Shown: positions 1 through 6,793 of the stretch, piece by piece
How positions within the stretch are numbered: the first letter of the stretch is position 1
Layout: every line of letters starts with the position of its first letter
Virus record (IMG/VR): IMGVR_UViG_3300042995_000006
Location: 1-37,590 of that record
DNA from: a virus
Reading direction: 5' to 3' (one strand)
Length of the DNA: 37,590 nt
Translations under genes and position numbers: made by a program
Notes under the pieces: model-generated
Told to the model about the DNA's origin: nothing
Database searches by the model: none
Seen by the model: the letters and a program-made list of their open reading frames with translations, nothing else

Positions 1-2
1 AC

Positions 3-38
3 AACCTCACCAAGCTGGCCAGGGCAGCAGCAGCCTGA
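3..38 (+). CDS. 3' end of an unidentified CDS (partial)
   Basis: The third plus-strand frame is open from the window edge and ends NLTKLARAAAA followed by TGA at 36-38. Eleven codons are too few to identify a family. The Asn-Leu-x-Lys-Leu ending is reminiscent of some transposase C-termini, but that is a guess. A strong hairpin (22-54) spans the stop codon, as expected at a gene end. Confidence 0.25.
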   Translation, partial: NLTKLARAAAA

Positions 39-54
39 CCCGCAGCTGCTGCCC
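22..54. terminator. Hairpin over the stop codon of the partial CDS, terminator candidate
   Basis: A 10-bp perfect inverted repeat (gggcagcagc at 22-31, gctgctgccc at 45-54) has a 13-nt loop that contains the TGA stop at 36-38. There is no T-tract, so this is at best an intrinsic-like or bidirectional terminator. The stretch from 55 to 297 shows no gene I can support. Confidence 0.35.
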
Positions 55-297
55 AGCCGCGATGACTGCCGCTCGCTCCACAGCAGCGTCAGCCCAATGT
101 GCTTACCGGGACGAGCTCCTAGGCGCGCATATGTCCCCTTTAACAAGGTTCGAATTTATTACAAAGCCTGGTACAAGCGGAGTCGCCCCGCCTGCGATCG
201 TCCCTGTACAGCGCCGCTGGGCCGCGTCCGGTGATAGTCAGCTAGCCGGTTCAAGAACGGCAACCGCCTGGACTTGCTGCACGTGGCGTTGCCTTTC

Positions 298-507
298 TCA
301 CTCTTCGGCCGACAGCCTCCCTCGTTTGAAGTCTTCGAAAAGCAGCCAGACGATCCGCTGCGCCGTCGCCTCACCCCGCTCGATCACCGTACCTCGATCG
401 AGGAGCTCGTATGCGAAGCCGCTACCGCCGCCAATCATGTGGACACGGAACCGCGCCGGGTCGTGGGGGTCGATGAACGGGGGCCTTTCCTGTCGGTCAG
501 TCGGCAT
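298..507 (-). CDS. Hypothetical 69-aa protein
   Basis: I do not recognise this protein. It begins MPTDRQERPPFIDPHDPARF and includes an alternating hydrophobic stretch (RVHMIGGGSGFAYELLD) followed by a helix-like segment (AQRIVWLLFEDFKRG). The start at 507 is preferred over a longer in-frame ATG at 627, because a GGAG lies 7 nt upstream and the residues between 508 and 627 look like non-coding translation. It is soluble, with no signal peptide or membrane segment. It stands alone and diverges from the regulator at 764, with about 256 bp of intergenic DNA between them. Confidence 0.5.
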   Translation of the reverse strand: MPTDRQERPPFIDPHDPARFRVHMIGGGSGFAYELLDRGTVIERGEATAQRIVWLLFEDFKRGRLSAEE

Positions 508-735
508 GAGACGGCTCCGGGCTAGTATCCAATGCGTTGTCGCGAACGAAGTTGGCAGGAGGGCGAGCGCCCCGCTGGCCAATGCCGGACCAGTCATGCC
601 GCCCGGCTGCAGATCACGAACGCGCATCGAGAAGTCCGCAGCGGGTGGTGCAACCTTGAGCGGTCCCCTTTCGTCGGGTCGTGGTCATGCCGGGCCACGG
701 TGCGTCCAAAGCCTTGCTCAGGTATCGCTAACGCA

Positions 736-754
736 ATGGCGTATTATCTGCCAT
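736..754 (+). promoter_or_regulatory. Inverted repeat over a -10-like box upstream of the regulator
   Basis: ATGGC (736-740) and GCCAT (750-754) form an inverted repeat with a 9-nt spacer. A -10-like TATTAT at 742-747 lies inside it. The repeat ends 9 nt before the ATG at 764, so a repressor bound there would block the promoter or the ribosome site. Autoregulation by the downstream HTH protein is an inference. No convincing -35 is seen at ideal spacing. Apart from this site I see nothing in 508-763. Confidence 0.35.
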
Positions 755-763
755 AGTAGAAGC

Positions 764-1030
764 ATGCCAGCAACCGATGACAGCAAACTATGCGCCATAA
801 CTCCTCCTCAGGTTCGTGCTGCTCGCGCCCTGCTCGGGTGGTCCCGCGAGCGGCTATCTGCTTCGTGCAGCGTGCCCATCCGGACGATCGATCGGTTGGA
901 AGCAGGCGAAGGCGCGCCCCAGCGCCGGACAGTCGCTGCTATCTGCTACGCGCTGGAGGCCGCCGGCGTCCAGTTCATCGCTGAGGATGGGGGCGGCGTT
1001 GGTGTGCGGATGCGGAAGGCAGAGGAGTGA
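764..1030 (+). CDS. Short XRE-type helix-turn-helix regulator
   Basis: This 88-aa DNA-binding protein consists almost entirely of one helix-turn-helix domain. The core reads VRAARALLGWSRERLSASC, then VPIRTIDRLEAGEGAPQRRT, then an AICYALEAAGVQFI helix and a Gly-rich tail ending GVGVRMRK. That layout matches a common small XRE-like family of alphaproteobacteria. The ATG at 764 is chosen because the HTH starts about 10 residues later; the same frame is open upstream to 62 but reads as noise. The stop overlaps the GTG of the sensor kinase, so the two are probably translationally coupled. The ligand and target are unknown. An inverted repeat lies just upstream of the gene. Confidence 0.75.
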   Translation: MPATDDSKLCAITPPQVRAARALLGWSRERLSASCSVPIRTIDRLEAGEGAPQRRTVAAICYALEAAGVQFIAEDGGGVGVRMRKAEE

Positions 1031-2538
1031 CCGGTTTCCCGCGTCGCGACGCCCTCAGCTTCTTGACGGGCGGCGGCGAGATGGGCGCGCTAATTCGCGC
1101 CTATGACTGGGGTTCCACCCTGCTCGGTCAGCCCGAAACCTGGCCGCAGGCGCTCCGCACGACGGTTCGGCTGCTGCTGACCAGTCACCACCCCATGTTG
1201 ATCTGGTGGGGGCCTGAGTTCGTTCAGCTTTACAACGACGCATTCCGCCAGACGCTGGGCCCTGAACGGCATCCCTCGGCGCTAGGTGGGCACGGGCGCC
1301 AATGCTGGGATGAGGCCTGGGACATCATTGGCCCGCAGATTGAGTTCGTCATGGATGGCCGAGGCGCAACTTGGCAGGTGGACCATTTGGTGCCCCTTAC
1401 CCGCCATGGTCAGCGCGAGAATGTCTGGTGGAACTACGGCTACAGCCCCATCGACGATGACACTAAGCCTGGCGGTGTCGGCGGCGTGCTCGTAATTTGC
1501 CGCGACGTCACGGAGGAGCACCTTGCGCGCGAGGCCCTGCGTGCCGGAGAGGCGCGCTGGCGCGCCATCTTCGAGAATATGCAAGAGGGCTTCGCACTGT
1601 GCGAGATCGTCTATGGCCCAGACAGCAGGGCGAGCGACTTCCGCTACATCGAAGTCAACGCTGCCTGGGAGCGCCTGACCGGCCTCCCGCCGGAGGCCAT
1701 CGTCGGCCGGCTGGCCAGCGAGGCAATCCCGGGCATCGAGCGGTTCTGGACCGACACCTACGCACGTGTCGTCGAAACCGGCGAACCGGCACATTTCGAG
1801 TACCGGGTCGAGGCGCTTGGCCGGTGGTTCGAGGTCCTCGCATACCGCACGGAGCCTGGGCGCTTCGCTGCGCTGTTTCTCAACGTCACGGAGCGCAGGG
1901 CGGCGGAAGAGCGTCAGGCGCTGCTGTCGCTCGAGGTAGACCATCGTGCCAAGAATGCGCTGGCGGTTGTGCAGGCGGCGCTGCGCCTGACGAGGGCTCC
2001 GGATCTGCCGACATTCATCCGGGTGCTGGAAGGTCGTGTTGGTACGCTAGCGCGGGCGCAGACGCTGCTGGCCGAACAAGCCTGGGCCGGAGCTGATCTG
2101 GAGGCGATGCTGCACGGCGAGGTCGCAGCATTTCTGGTCACGGACTCAGAGCGGTCGCAGGTGGAACTGCATGGGCCGCCGGTGGCGCTACCTGCCGCGG
2201 CGACGCAACCTTTAGCCATGGCGGTGCACGAGCTGGCGACGAACGCGCTGAAGTACGGTGCGCTATCAGTGCCAAGCGGCCGCGTCACGGTCACATGGGA
2301 ATTCGACCAGCAAGGCAGGTTGCGGCTACGCTGGACAGAGCATGATGGTCCGCCTCTAACCGGACCGCCGCAGCGCCAAGGCTTCGGGTCGCGGGTGCTG
2401 AAGGGCACAGTGGAGGGCCAGCTGGGCGGCAGGGTTGGTCTGAACTGGAGGACGTCCGGACTGGATTGTACCATTGAGGTGCTGCTAACGCATTTGGCTC
2501 AGGCACCAAAAAGGCCTGCTACTCCGCAGCCTGCCTGA
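1027..2538 (+). CDS. PAS-containing HWE-family sensor histidine kinase
   Basis: This 503-aa cytoplasmic kinase has no membrane segment. Residues about 15-165 form an N-terminal PAS-like sensor (FLTGGGEMGALIRAYDWG, then WWGPEFVQLYNDAF). A second PAS runs from about 172 to 292. The HWE core follows: phospho-accepting His306 in LEVDHRAKNAL, the HELATNALKYGA nucleotide-binding N box (about 401-412), W436-T-E-H-D-G-P, and a Gly-rich G box near 452. HWE kinases autophosphorylate on the His and pass phosphate to a receiver. No receiver is fused here; an orphan receiver lies at 4874-5263. The GTG at 1027 is used because the N-terminal residues before Met19 look like the family. It overlaps the regulator's stop. 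Confidence 0.88.
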   Translation: MTGFPRRDALSFLTGGGEMGALIRAYDWGSTLLGQPETWPQALRTTVRLLLTSHHPMLIWWGPEFVQLYNDAFRQTLGPERHPSALGGHGRQCWDEAWDIIGPQIEFVMDGRGATWQVDHLVPLTRHGQRENVWWNYGYSPIDDDTKPGGVGGVLVICRDVTEEHLAREALRAGEARWRAIFENMQEGFALCEIVYGPDSRASDFRYIEVNAAWERLTGLPPEAIVGRLASEAIPGIERFWTDTYARVVETGEPAHFEYRVEALGRWFEVLAYRTEPGRFAALFLNVTERRAAEERQALLSLEVDHRAKNALAVVQAALRLTRAPDLPTFIRVLEGRVGTLARAQTLLAEQAWAGADLEAMLHGEVAAFLVTDSERSQVELHGPPVALPAAATQPLAMAVHELATNALKYGALSVPSGRVTVTWEFDQQGRLRLRWTEHDGPPLTGPPQRQGFGSRVLKGTVEGQLGGRVGLNWRTSGLDCTIEVLLTHLAQAPKRPATPQPA

Positions 2539-2610
2539 GCCGCGCCGCCTTCGCTGGCAGGATCGTCTCTTGACCGTCAGATATTGCCCGGCCTCCTGCA
2601 CGCTGAACGC

Positions 2611-2635
2611 GGCTCGCCCCTGACCGGCGCGAGCC
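2611..2635. terminator. Hairpin between convergent genes, terminator candidate
   Basis: GGCTCGC (2611-2617) and GCGAGCC (2629-2635) form a perfect 7-bp stem with an 11-nt loop. It sits in the 107-bp gap between the kinase stop (2538) and the stop of the minus-strand gene at 2646. It could end transcription from both sides. There is no T-run. Confidence 0.35.
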
Positions 2636-2645
2636 ACTTCGCTGT

Positions 2646-2873
2646 TCAGCGCCCTTGCGGGCCTGGATCGGCGGGGCGCTCCTGGTCCAGCGCCTCTAAT
2701 GCAGCGATTTCTTCGGCGGTGAAGTGGTCGACGTCGCACGCGAGGTGCGGGATGAAGGTTGCACCTTCCTCGCGGCCCACATGCCAAACGTAGCGATGCA
2801 ACAGGCTGCGCCAGTCGATCGGCGCCCCCGTGCGCAACTTCCTGGCAGCAGACGCCGCCAGGCCGCATGCCAT
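2646..2873 (-). CDS. Hypothetical 75-aa protein
   Basis: I do not recognise this protein. It carries an amphipathic stretch (RSLLHRYVWHVGREEGATFI), then CDVDHFTAEEIAALEALDQE, an acidic helix-like C-terminus. Codon third positions are mostly G/C, which supports real coding. The ATG at 2873 is used; the preceding in-frame GTG at 2876 is an alternative, and neither has an obvious Shine-Dalgarno. It is the last gene of a minus-strand unit behind the recombinase and the DUF2283-like gene, with a gap of about 45 bp. Confidence 0.5.
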   Translation of the reverse strand: MACGLAASAARKLRTGAPIDWRSLLHRYVWHVGREEGATFIPHLACDVDHFTAEEIAALEALDQERPADPGPQGR

Positions 2874-2918
2874 CACAGGCGCAGGCGCGGGCGCTCTCCG
2901 CGCGGGTCGTTTGGTGGG

Positions 2919-3134
2919 TCACTTGCCTGCCTCCCGAAGCTTTGCGCCGAAGTCAGGAATGGTGCAGCTCAGGAGCGCGCCGATTGGCCCATGTCCCCAA
3001 ATCCGACCCTCCCCGTCATCGTTCGCCTGGGCCGTCCTGACGCCGGGGTGCCACGTCACATAGAGCACGTCCGCAGCCTGGTCGTAGGAGACCTGGGCCG
3101 GCGTGATGGTCGTTTGGTCACTCGGCATCGTCAT
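2919..3134 (-). CDS. DUF2283-like small protein
   Basis: This 71-aa protein contains VSYDQAADVLYVTWHPG near its start, which resembles the DUF2283 signature (a tyrosine/aspartate turn, then ADxLYI). After it come a poorly conserved middle and a GALLSCTIPDFGAKL end. The family's function is unknown. The ATG at 3134 lies inside the recombinase gene (17-nt overlap), and a second in-frame ATG lies at 3128. The overlap suggests co-translation with the recombinase. The family match is by eye and moderate. Confidence 0.6.
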   Translation of the reverse strand: MTMPSDQTTITPAQVSYDQAADVLYVTWHPGVRTAQANDDGEGRIWGHGPIGALLSCTIPDFGAKLREAGK

Positions 3135-3735
3135 CCTCCATCTTCGCGATCCTGGGTGCCCACTCGCCGCGGGCGCGCTGGTAGATCAGCGACTTCGACA
3201 CGCCGATGGCCTTCGCGACGTGGGGTATGTCGTGCCCCGCACGCAGCAGCGCGATGGCCTGTTCCTCCATCTCCGCGGTGACGGTGCGACGCCGGCCGCC
3301 GACCTTGCCGCGCGCCTTTGCCGCAGCCAAACCGGCCTTGGTCCGCTCCACAATCAGGCCGCGCTCCATCTCGGCTAGTGCCGCCAGGATGTGCAGGACA
3401 AAGCGGCCCATGGCCGTGGTCGTGTCGATCTTGTCGGTGATGACCCGGAGGCCGGCGCCCTTCTTTTCGAGGCGCTGGCAGACCTCTAGCACCTCCAGCA
3501 GCGATCGGCCGAGGCGGTCCAGCTTCCAGACAACCAGCGTGTCGCCGGCCCGGCAGGCTTTCATGGCCGCCGCGAAGCCGGGGCGCACGACGCCCGGCCC
3601 GCCGCTCGCCTTGTCGCTGTAAATGCGGCTCGCCGCGACGCCCTCGCGGGCCAGCGCGTCGGTCTGGAGGTCGAGCTTTTGGTCCTCAGTGCTGACCCGC
3701 GCGTAGCCGATCAGGAAGCCGCCGTCGTCTGCCAT
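3118..3735 (-). CDS. Serine recombinase (resolvase/invertase family)
   Basis: This 205-aa site-specific recombinase starts with the resolvase signature GYARVSTEDQ, in which Ser15 is the expected nucleophile. It also has the family's WKLDRLGRSL and AALAEMERGLIVERTKAGLA segments. A C-terminal helix-turn-helix (IPHVAKAIGVSKSLIYQRARG) would bind DNA. The size fits small resolvases/invertases rather than large serine integrases. The ATG at 3735 is chosen because it lies 9 codons before GYARVST; the open frame extends to 3819 with no family similarity. It could act as a resolvase or invertase of a mobile element, or be a remnant of one. No inverted repeats or transposase were recognised beside it. 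Confidence 0.92.
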   Translation of the reverse strand: MADDGGFLIGYARVSTEDQKLDLQTDALAREGVAASRIYSDKASGGPGVVRPGFAAAMKACRAGDTLVVWKLDRLGRSLLEVLEVCQRLEKKGAGLRVITDKIDTTTAMGRFVLHILAALAEMERGLIVERTKAGLAAAKARGKVGGRRRTVTAEMEEQAIALLRAGHDIPHVAKAIGVSKSLIYQRARGEWAPRIAKMEDDDAE

Positions 3736-3813
3736 GGCTATCTTGTAGCGGACGCGCAGACGGAACGACAAGCTATTTCCACGGAGATTTTGCATGGTTA
3801 ATACGGATAGTTC

Positions 3814-3842
3814 TTGCACAGTCGGGCGGCATAGCTCATAAC
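3814..3842 (+). promoter_or_regulatory. Possible promoter for the three small genes
   Basis: TTGCAC (3814-3819) and CATAAC (3837-3842) are separated by 17 nt, about 25 nt before the ATG at 3868. The match to sigma-70 boxes is weak. The 132-bp gap (3736-3867) lies between divergent units and must hold both promoters. I could not pick one for the recombinase. Confidence 0.2.
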
Positions 3843-3867
3843 GGGCTTACCGAGACGGAGAGCCCCG

Positions 3868-4065
3868 ATGACCATCCTGGACCGAGCCCGCCTTTCCCTC
3901 GCCGCCCAGGAAGCGGCCCTCTCCATGCACCGCGACAACGGCGACAAGATCGCCGCCCGCTCCGCTCAGGCCCGCGTCAACGGCCTCCGCACCAAGGTCG
4001 CCAAGCTGGCGGTCGAGGCCCGCGCGCTGGCCGAGAAGCGCGCATGGTATGGGGCCGCCGCCTAA
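3868..4065 (+). CDS. Hypothetical 65-aa helical protein
   Basis: I do not recognise this protein. It is Ala/Arg/Lys-rich and probably almost fully helical (RLSLAAQEAALSMHRDNGDK, then RVNGLRTKVAKLAVEARALA), so it could be a short coiled coil. A GGAG lies about 7 nt before the ATG. It is the first of three small overlapping genes: its TAA overlaps the next ATG as TAATG. This fits a small accessory operon, but no function can be inferred. Confidence 0.6.
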   Translation: MTILDRARLSLAAQEAALSMHRDNGDKIAARSAQARVNGLRTKVAKLAVEARALAEKRAWYGAAA

Positions 4066-4259
4066 TGCGGTCGCTTGAGCAGATGACCGGGACAGAGGCG
4101 CTGCGCCTCGCCGGGCTTGGCCACAGGAAGAATGCGAGCGCCGCGAAGACCTACGCGCACGACGTGTTCCGGCTGGATACAGGCGAGGTAGTCGCCACAG
4201 TCACAGCACACGAGGCCCACGCATTCGCGCGTGAAGCCCTCGCCGCTTCGTGCAAATAA
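4065..4259 (+). CDS. Hypothetical 64-aa protein
   Basis: I do not recognise this protein. It reads MRSLEQMTGTEALRLAGLGH, then AKTYAHDVFRLDTGEVVATV and a helical end (AHAFAREALAASCK). The ATG at 4065 overlaps the stop of the previous gene, a TAATG junction typical of coupled translation, so it is preferred over an in-frame ATG at 4044. The next gene begins on a GTG inside its last codons. It is soluble, with no motif. Confidence 0.55.
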   Translation: MRSLEQMTGTEALRLAGLGHRKNASAAKTYAHDVFRLDTGEVVATVTAHEAHAFAREALAASCK

Positions 4260-4456
4260 CCCCGGAGGCCGGCACGCCGCGCGCCACACCCACAGCCCGC
4301 TGGATCAAGAGCCTGGAGCGCGCCGTGGCCCGGCTTGAGGCTCTACAGAATGATGCGCAGGGCGGCGCAGCACGGGAGCCGGTCTCCTATGCCAAGGACG
4401 CCGCGCTGAGGGCGCTGCGCAACGCCGAGCGCGCCCGCGCTCAATCCGTTCGCTAA
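4250..4456 (+). CDS. Hypothetical 68-aa protein, GTG start
   Basis: I do not recognise this protein. It is basic and rich in Ala and Arg, with two helix-like segments (WIKSLERAVARLEALQND and DAALRALRNAERARAQSVR). It starts at a GTG overlapping the previous gene by 10 nt and closes the three-gene unit that starts at 3868. Third positions are mostly G/C, which supports coding. Confidence 0.5.
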   Translation: MQITPEAGTPRATPTARWIKSLERAVARLEALQNDAQGGAAREPVSYAKDAALRALRNAERARAQSVR

Positions 4457-4471
4457 ACCCCCCGGCTTCGA

Positions 4472-4537
4472 TCACCGGCCTCGGTACGGCCCCGTGACCA
4501 CGCCGAACAGCCGCTGCAGGAACTCGTGCCAGGTCAT
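4472..4537 (-). CDS. Possible 21-residue microprotein coupled to the upstream gene
   Basis: An ATG at 4537 overlaps the TGA of the upstream gene (ATGA) and opens 21 codons reading MTWHEFLQRLFGVVTGPYRG plus Arg. All codons except CGA end in G or C, unusual for random sequence of this length but not proof in GC-rich DNA. It could be a coupled small protein or chance. No family is recognised. Confidence 0.4.
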   Translation of the reverse strand: MTWHEFLQRLFGVVTGPYRGR

Positions 4538-4767
4538 TGCGTGGCAGCCAGCGCGGCATCCCACCGTGGCAGCCAGGACTTCGCGTGCGGCTTGCCCAGG
4601 CGCCAGCAGCGCAGGTAGTACCGCCATGCGTCCTCGCCGGCCTCAGGCAGCCGTGCCGGGTCGATGATGACCAGCAGGCGTGAGAAGCCCCAGGCAAGCC
4701 CGTCGTGGCCCTCCAGGGCGCGCCACACGGCGGCAGGCTCCGGCCGATAGTGCAACCGTGGGGTCAC
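4534..4767 (-). CDS. Hypothetical 77-aa protein
   Basis: I do not recognise this protein. It is Trp- and Arg-rich: PAAVWRALEGHDGLAWGFSR, a hydrophobic LLVIIDPARL strand, then DAWRYYLRCWRLGKPHAKSW. Third positions are overwhelmingly G/C, so coding is well supported. The start is a GTG at 4767; an overlapping upstream ATG is in another frame. A 21-codon ORF overlaps its stop. It diverges from the receiver at 4874 across about 106 bp with no clear promoter. Confidence 0.55.
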   Translation of the reverse strand: MTPRLHYRPEPAAVWRALEGHDGLAWGFSRLLVIIDPARLPEAGEDAWRYYLRCWRLGKPHAKSWLPRWDAALAATQ

Positions 4768-4873
4768 CAGTGCGTCGGGCGGACATCCCAGATGTCACAC
4801 CACCGCAAGTATTTTGCTGTTGTTGTGCAGTTTCGACGATGTCAACGTCTACGGAGTATGCAGGAGCCAACCA

Positions 4874-5263
4874 ATGTCCTGTCGCGTCCTTGTCGTTGAA
4901 GATGAAACCGTGATCGCAATGCTGGTCGAAGATCTGCTTGTGCAGAGCGACTGCTTTCCCGTCATAGCGGCCACGAAGGCCGAAGCTCTCTCCTCCATTG
5001 AGCAAGGGCAGCCTTTTGAGCTGGCTGTCGTCGATTTACAGCTCCCGGATGGGAGCGGTTCTGCGGTCGTCGCCGAACTGTGGAAGCGCTGGCCTGTGCC
5101 GGTAATCGTCAATACCGGATACGGGGACGTTCCGGAGGATCTAAAGGATTCCCTTGCGCCTTTTCCTGCTCCACTCGAAACCATTGCGAAGCCTTGGGAT
5201 GTTAACCAATTTCTCAACCTTGTTCAGCAATTACTTCCGCGGGCAGATGCTCGGGGATGCTGA
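4874..5263 (+). CDS. CheY-like response regulator, receiver domain only
   Basis: This 129-aa single-domain receiver shows CRVLVVEDETVIAMLVEDLL with the acidic pair for Mg2+. Next come the phospho-acceptor Asp in AVVDLQLPDGSG, the VPVIVNTGYG strand with its Thr, and Lys in IAKPWD. There is no output domain, so it should act by protein-protein contact. Short receivers of this type often partner HWE kinases; the kinase at 1027-2538 is a candidate, though about 2.3 kb away. CAGGAG at 4861-4866 is well placed for the ATG at 4874, and the earlier in-frame ATG at 4814 adds unrelated residues. Confidence 0.9.
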   Translation: MSCRVLVVEDETVIAMLVEDLLVQSDCFPVIAATKAEALSSIEQGQPFELAVVDLQLPDGSGSAVVAELWKRWPVPVIVNTGYGDVPEDLKDSLAPFPAPLETIAKPWDVNQFLNLVQQLLPRADARGC

Positions 5264-5280
5264 CGGCGTCTCATCAGCAT
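5257..5280. terminator. Hairpin at the end of the receiver gene
   Basis: ATGCTGA (5257-5263) and TCAGCAT (5274-5280) form a perfect 7-bp stem with a 10-nt loop, and the TGA stop lies in the left arm. There is no T-run. The remaining 300 bp to the next ATG at 5581 show no gene I can support. Confidence 0.3.
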
Positions 5281-5580
5281 GGCTTGATCCAGATCATTGA
5301 CGTTCAGCTCGCCCCCCAAATGCTGGGCCCTGTTGGTCGCTACTGAATGGGTCGATCGATGGAGTCCATTACGCCCTGCGCCCGAGAGCTTGGGAACAGC
5401 GTGACTGAGGTCAGGCCTCCAAGAAGGGACTGACGGTCGGTAGAGCGCCGCCCGCACTTTAGATGCTTCCACAGGGCGGGGCACTGACCGCAGCGAATGA
5501 AGCCGCGCGAGCTTCCACGCTTTACGGGCCTCAAACAAACCTCACGGGCTCCCGCCTGTTCTTCAGGCTGGAGGTGGACC

Positions 5581-5946
5581 ATGTGGGAATATCGCGCCAC
5601 GGTCCAACGTTGGTTGGACGGCGACACGCTCGACGTCGAGATCGATCTTGGGTTCTACGTGCTCACCAACCAGCGGCTGCGCCTGGTGGGCTCAGGCCTC
5701 GGGATCGACACGCCCGAGAAGAACGCCGCGGATCCGGCCGTTCGAGAAAGGGCCGCCAGGGCCACAGCCCGTTGCTGGCAGCTGGCGCCGGCCACCACAC
5801 CGGTGATCCTACGCACACAGAAGCCGGCGGTGCCGAAGGACGGCTTCGGCCGGTTCCTGGCAGAGGTAGTAATTCAGGACGGCCGAAGCCTCGGAGATGT
5901 GCTGCTGGAGGAGGGGCTCGCTGTGCCGTACCAGCGGGCCCGCTGA
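5581..5946 (+). CDS. Thermonuclease-like (SNase family) protein
   Basis: This 121-aa protein has the OB-fold start of staphylococcal-nuclease-like enzymes: VQRWLDGDTLDVEIDLGF with the metal-binding Asp, then RLRLVGSGLGIDTPEKN, where the family has an Arg and an acidic residue. It ends in FGRFLAEVVIQDGRSLGDVL and LLEEGLAVPY, the usual close of the fold. It is shorter than secreted nucleases and has no signal peptide. GGAGG lies 6 nt before the ATG at 5581. Activity is uncertain because the RLxGIDTPE motif is altered to RLVGSGLGIDTPE. Its stop is 3 nt from the stop of the convergent PEP-CTERM gene. Confidence 0.8.
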   Translation: MWEYRATVQRWLDGDTLDVEIDLGFYVLTNQRLRLVGSGLGIDTPEKNAADPAVRERAARATARCWQLAPATTPVILRTQKPAVPKDGFGRFLAEVVIQDGRSLGDVLLEEGLAVPYQRAR

Positions 5947-5949
5947 AGG

Positions 5950-6615
5950 CTAGGCCGCTGCTGCTTGGCGCCGGCGCCGAGCCACACCCAGCGCCGCCAG
6001 GCCGAGGCCGAACAAGGCAAGCGAGGCTGGCTCCGGCACCGGCACGGCGCCGGTGAACGTCGTCTGCACGATCCCGCCGAAGGAACACAGGGCAGCAGCG
6101 CAGCCCTGGATCCCGAACCTGTTGTCGCTGCCGACAATCGAGGTGAACGTCCCGTCGCCCAAGAGTTCGAAGGACCAGAGTTCGCCCGATCCAAGGAAGG
6201 AGAAGGTGCCGACAGGCTCACCCTCCGGCTCGCTGGAGACGTTCATCTCGGCATAACCGCCGAAGCCGATCTGCGGCTTGCCGAAGAAGAAGTCCTTCGT
6301 GATGGTGCCCCGGCCGGGTTGGCTGATCCTGGGAAACTGGAAGGAGAGGTCGACCAGCCCGTTGATCTGGGAGACCGGAGGCAGCCCCGAAGCGGTGAAG
6401 GAGAAGCCGTTCTCATAGGCCGCATCCGTCACGACCATCCGCCAGTTGAAGACCGCGGCTACCGGCGTCCCAACGGGGAAGCTGCAGCAGGAGGCGATCA
6501 CTGCCGGGCCCTGCTGAACGAAGTCGAAGATCACATCGGCCTTGGCCGGTGCTGCCGCGGTTGACGCGGCGACCATCATTGCACCGGCTGCCAGGCCGAG
6601 CTTCAGTACCTGCAT
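5950..6615 (-). CDS. PEP-CTERM sorting-domain secreted protein
   Basis: This 221-aa exported protein has a signal peptide at residues 1-27 (MQVLKLGLAAGAMMVAAST, cleavage near AKA). A beta-rich body follows, then a C-terminal PEP-CTERM tag: VPEPASLALFGLGLAALGVA and an RRRR cluster. In known systems an exosortase cuts this tag and the product goes to the surface or exopolysaccharide. No exosortase is in the window. The body (FDFVQQGPAVIASCCSFPVG; FGIQGCAAALCSFGG) has several cysteines, and its role is unknown. The ATG at 6615 has a run of G for a ribosome site. It diverges from the DUF488 gene. Confidence 0.9.
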   Translation of the reverse strand: MQVLKLGLAAGAMMVAASTAAAPAKADVIFDFVQQGPAVIASCCSFPVGTPVAAVFNWRMVVTDAAYENGFSFTASGLPPVSQINGLVDLSFQFPRISQPGRGTITKDFFFGKPQIGFGGYAEMNVSSEPEGEPVGTFSFLGSGELWSFELLGDGTFTSIVGSDNRFGIQGCAAALCSFGGIVQTTFTGAVPVPEPASLALFGLGLAALGVARRRRQAAAA

Positions 6616-6793
6616 CGTTTTTCCCCCCTGGCTTTCTGCCAGTACCGGGCGGCGAGCAAGGAGCATGCCGGATAGAGTATTCAATGCGCTGCGGGTCGCG
6701 ATCAGTCACAGGCAAAGTTTCAATGTAAGGTCCGGCGACGCAGTGCCGGTAACTCTCGTTGACAGGCTTGAGCCTGCCCTCCATGACCTCGAC

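Noticed and set aside
62-763. An N-terminal extension of the HTH regulator back to 62
   Set aside because: The residues before Met at 764 look like non-coding translation, and the HTH family is short. An operator-like repeat lies in this stretch.
5264-5580. A gene in the 317-bp gap, on either strand
   Set aside because: Short frames exist, but none has a ribosome site, a known motif or consistent codon use.
5933-5944. A 12-bp perfect palindrome AGCGGGCCCGCT as a terminator
   Set aside because: It has no loop and no T-run, and it lies within the last codons of the nuclease gene, so chance in GC-rich DNA is enough.
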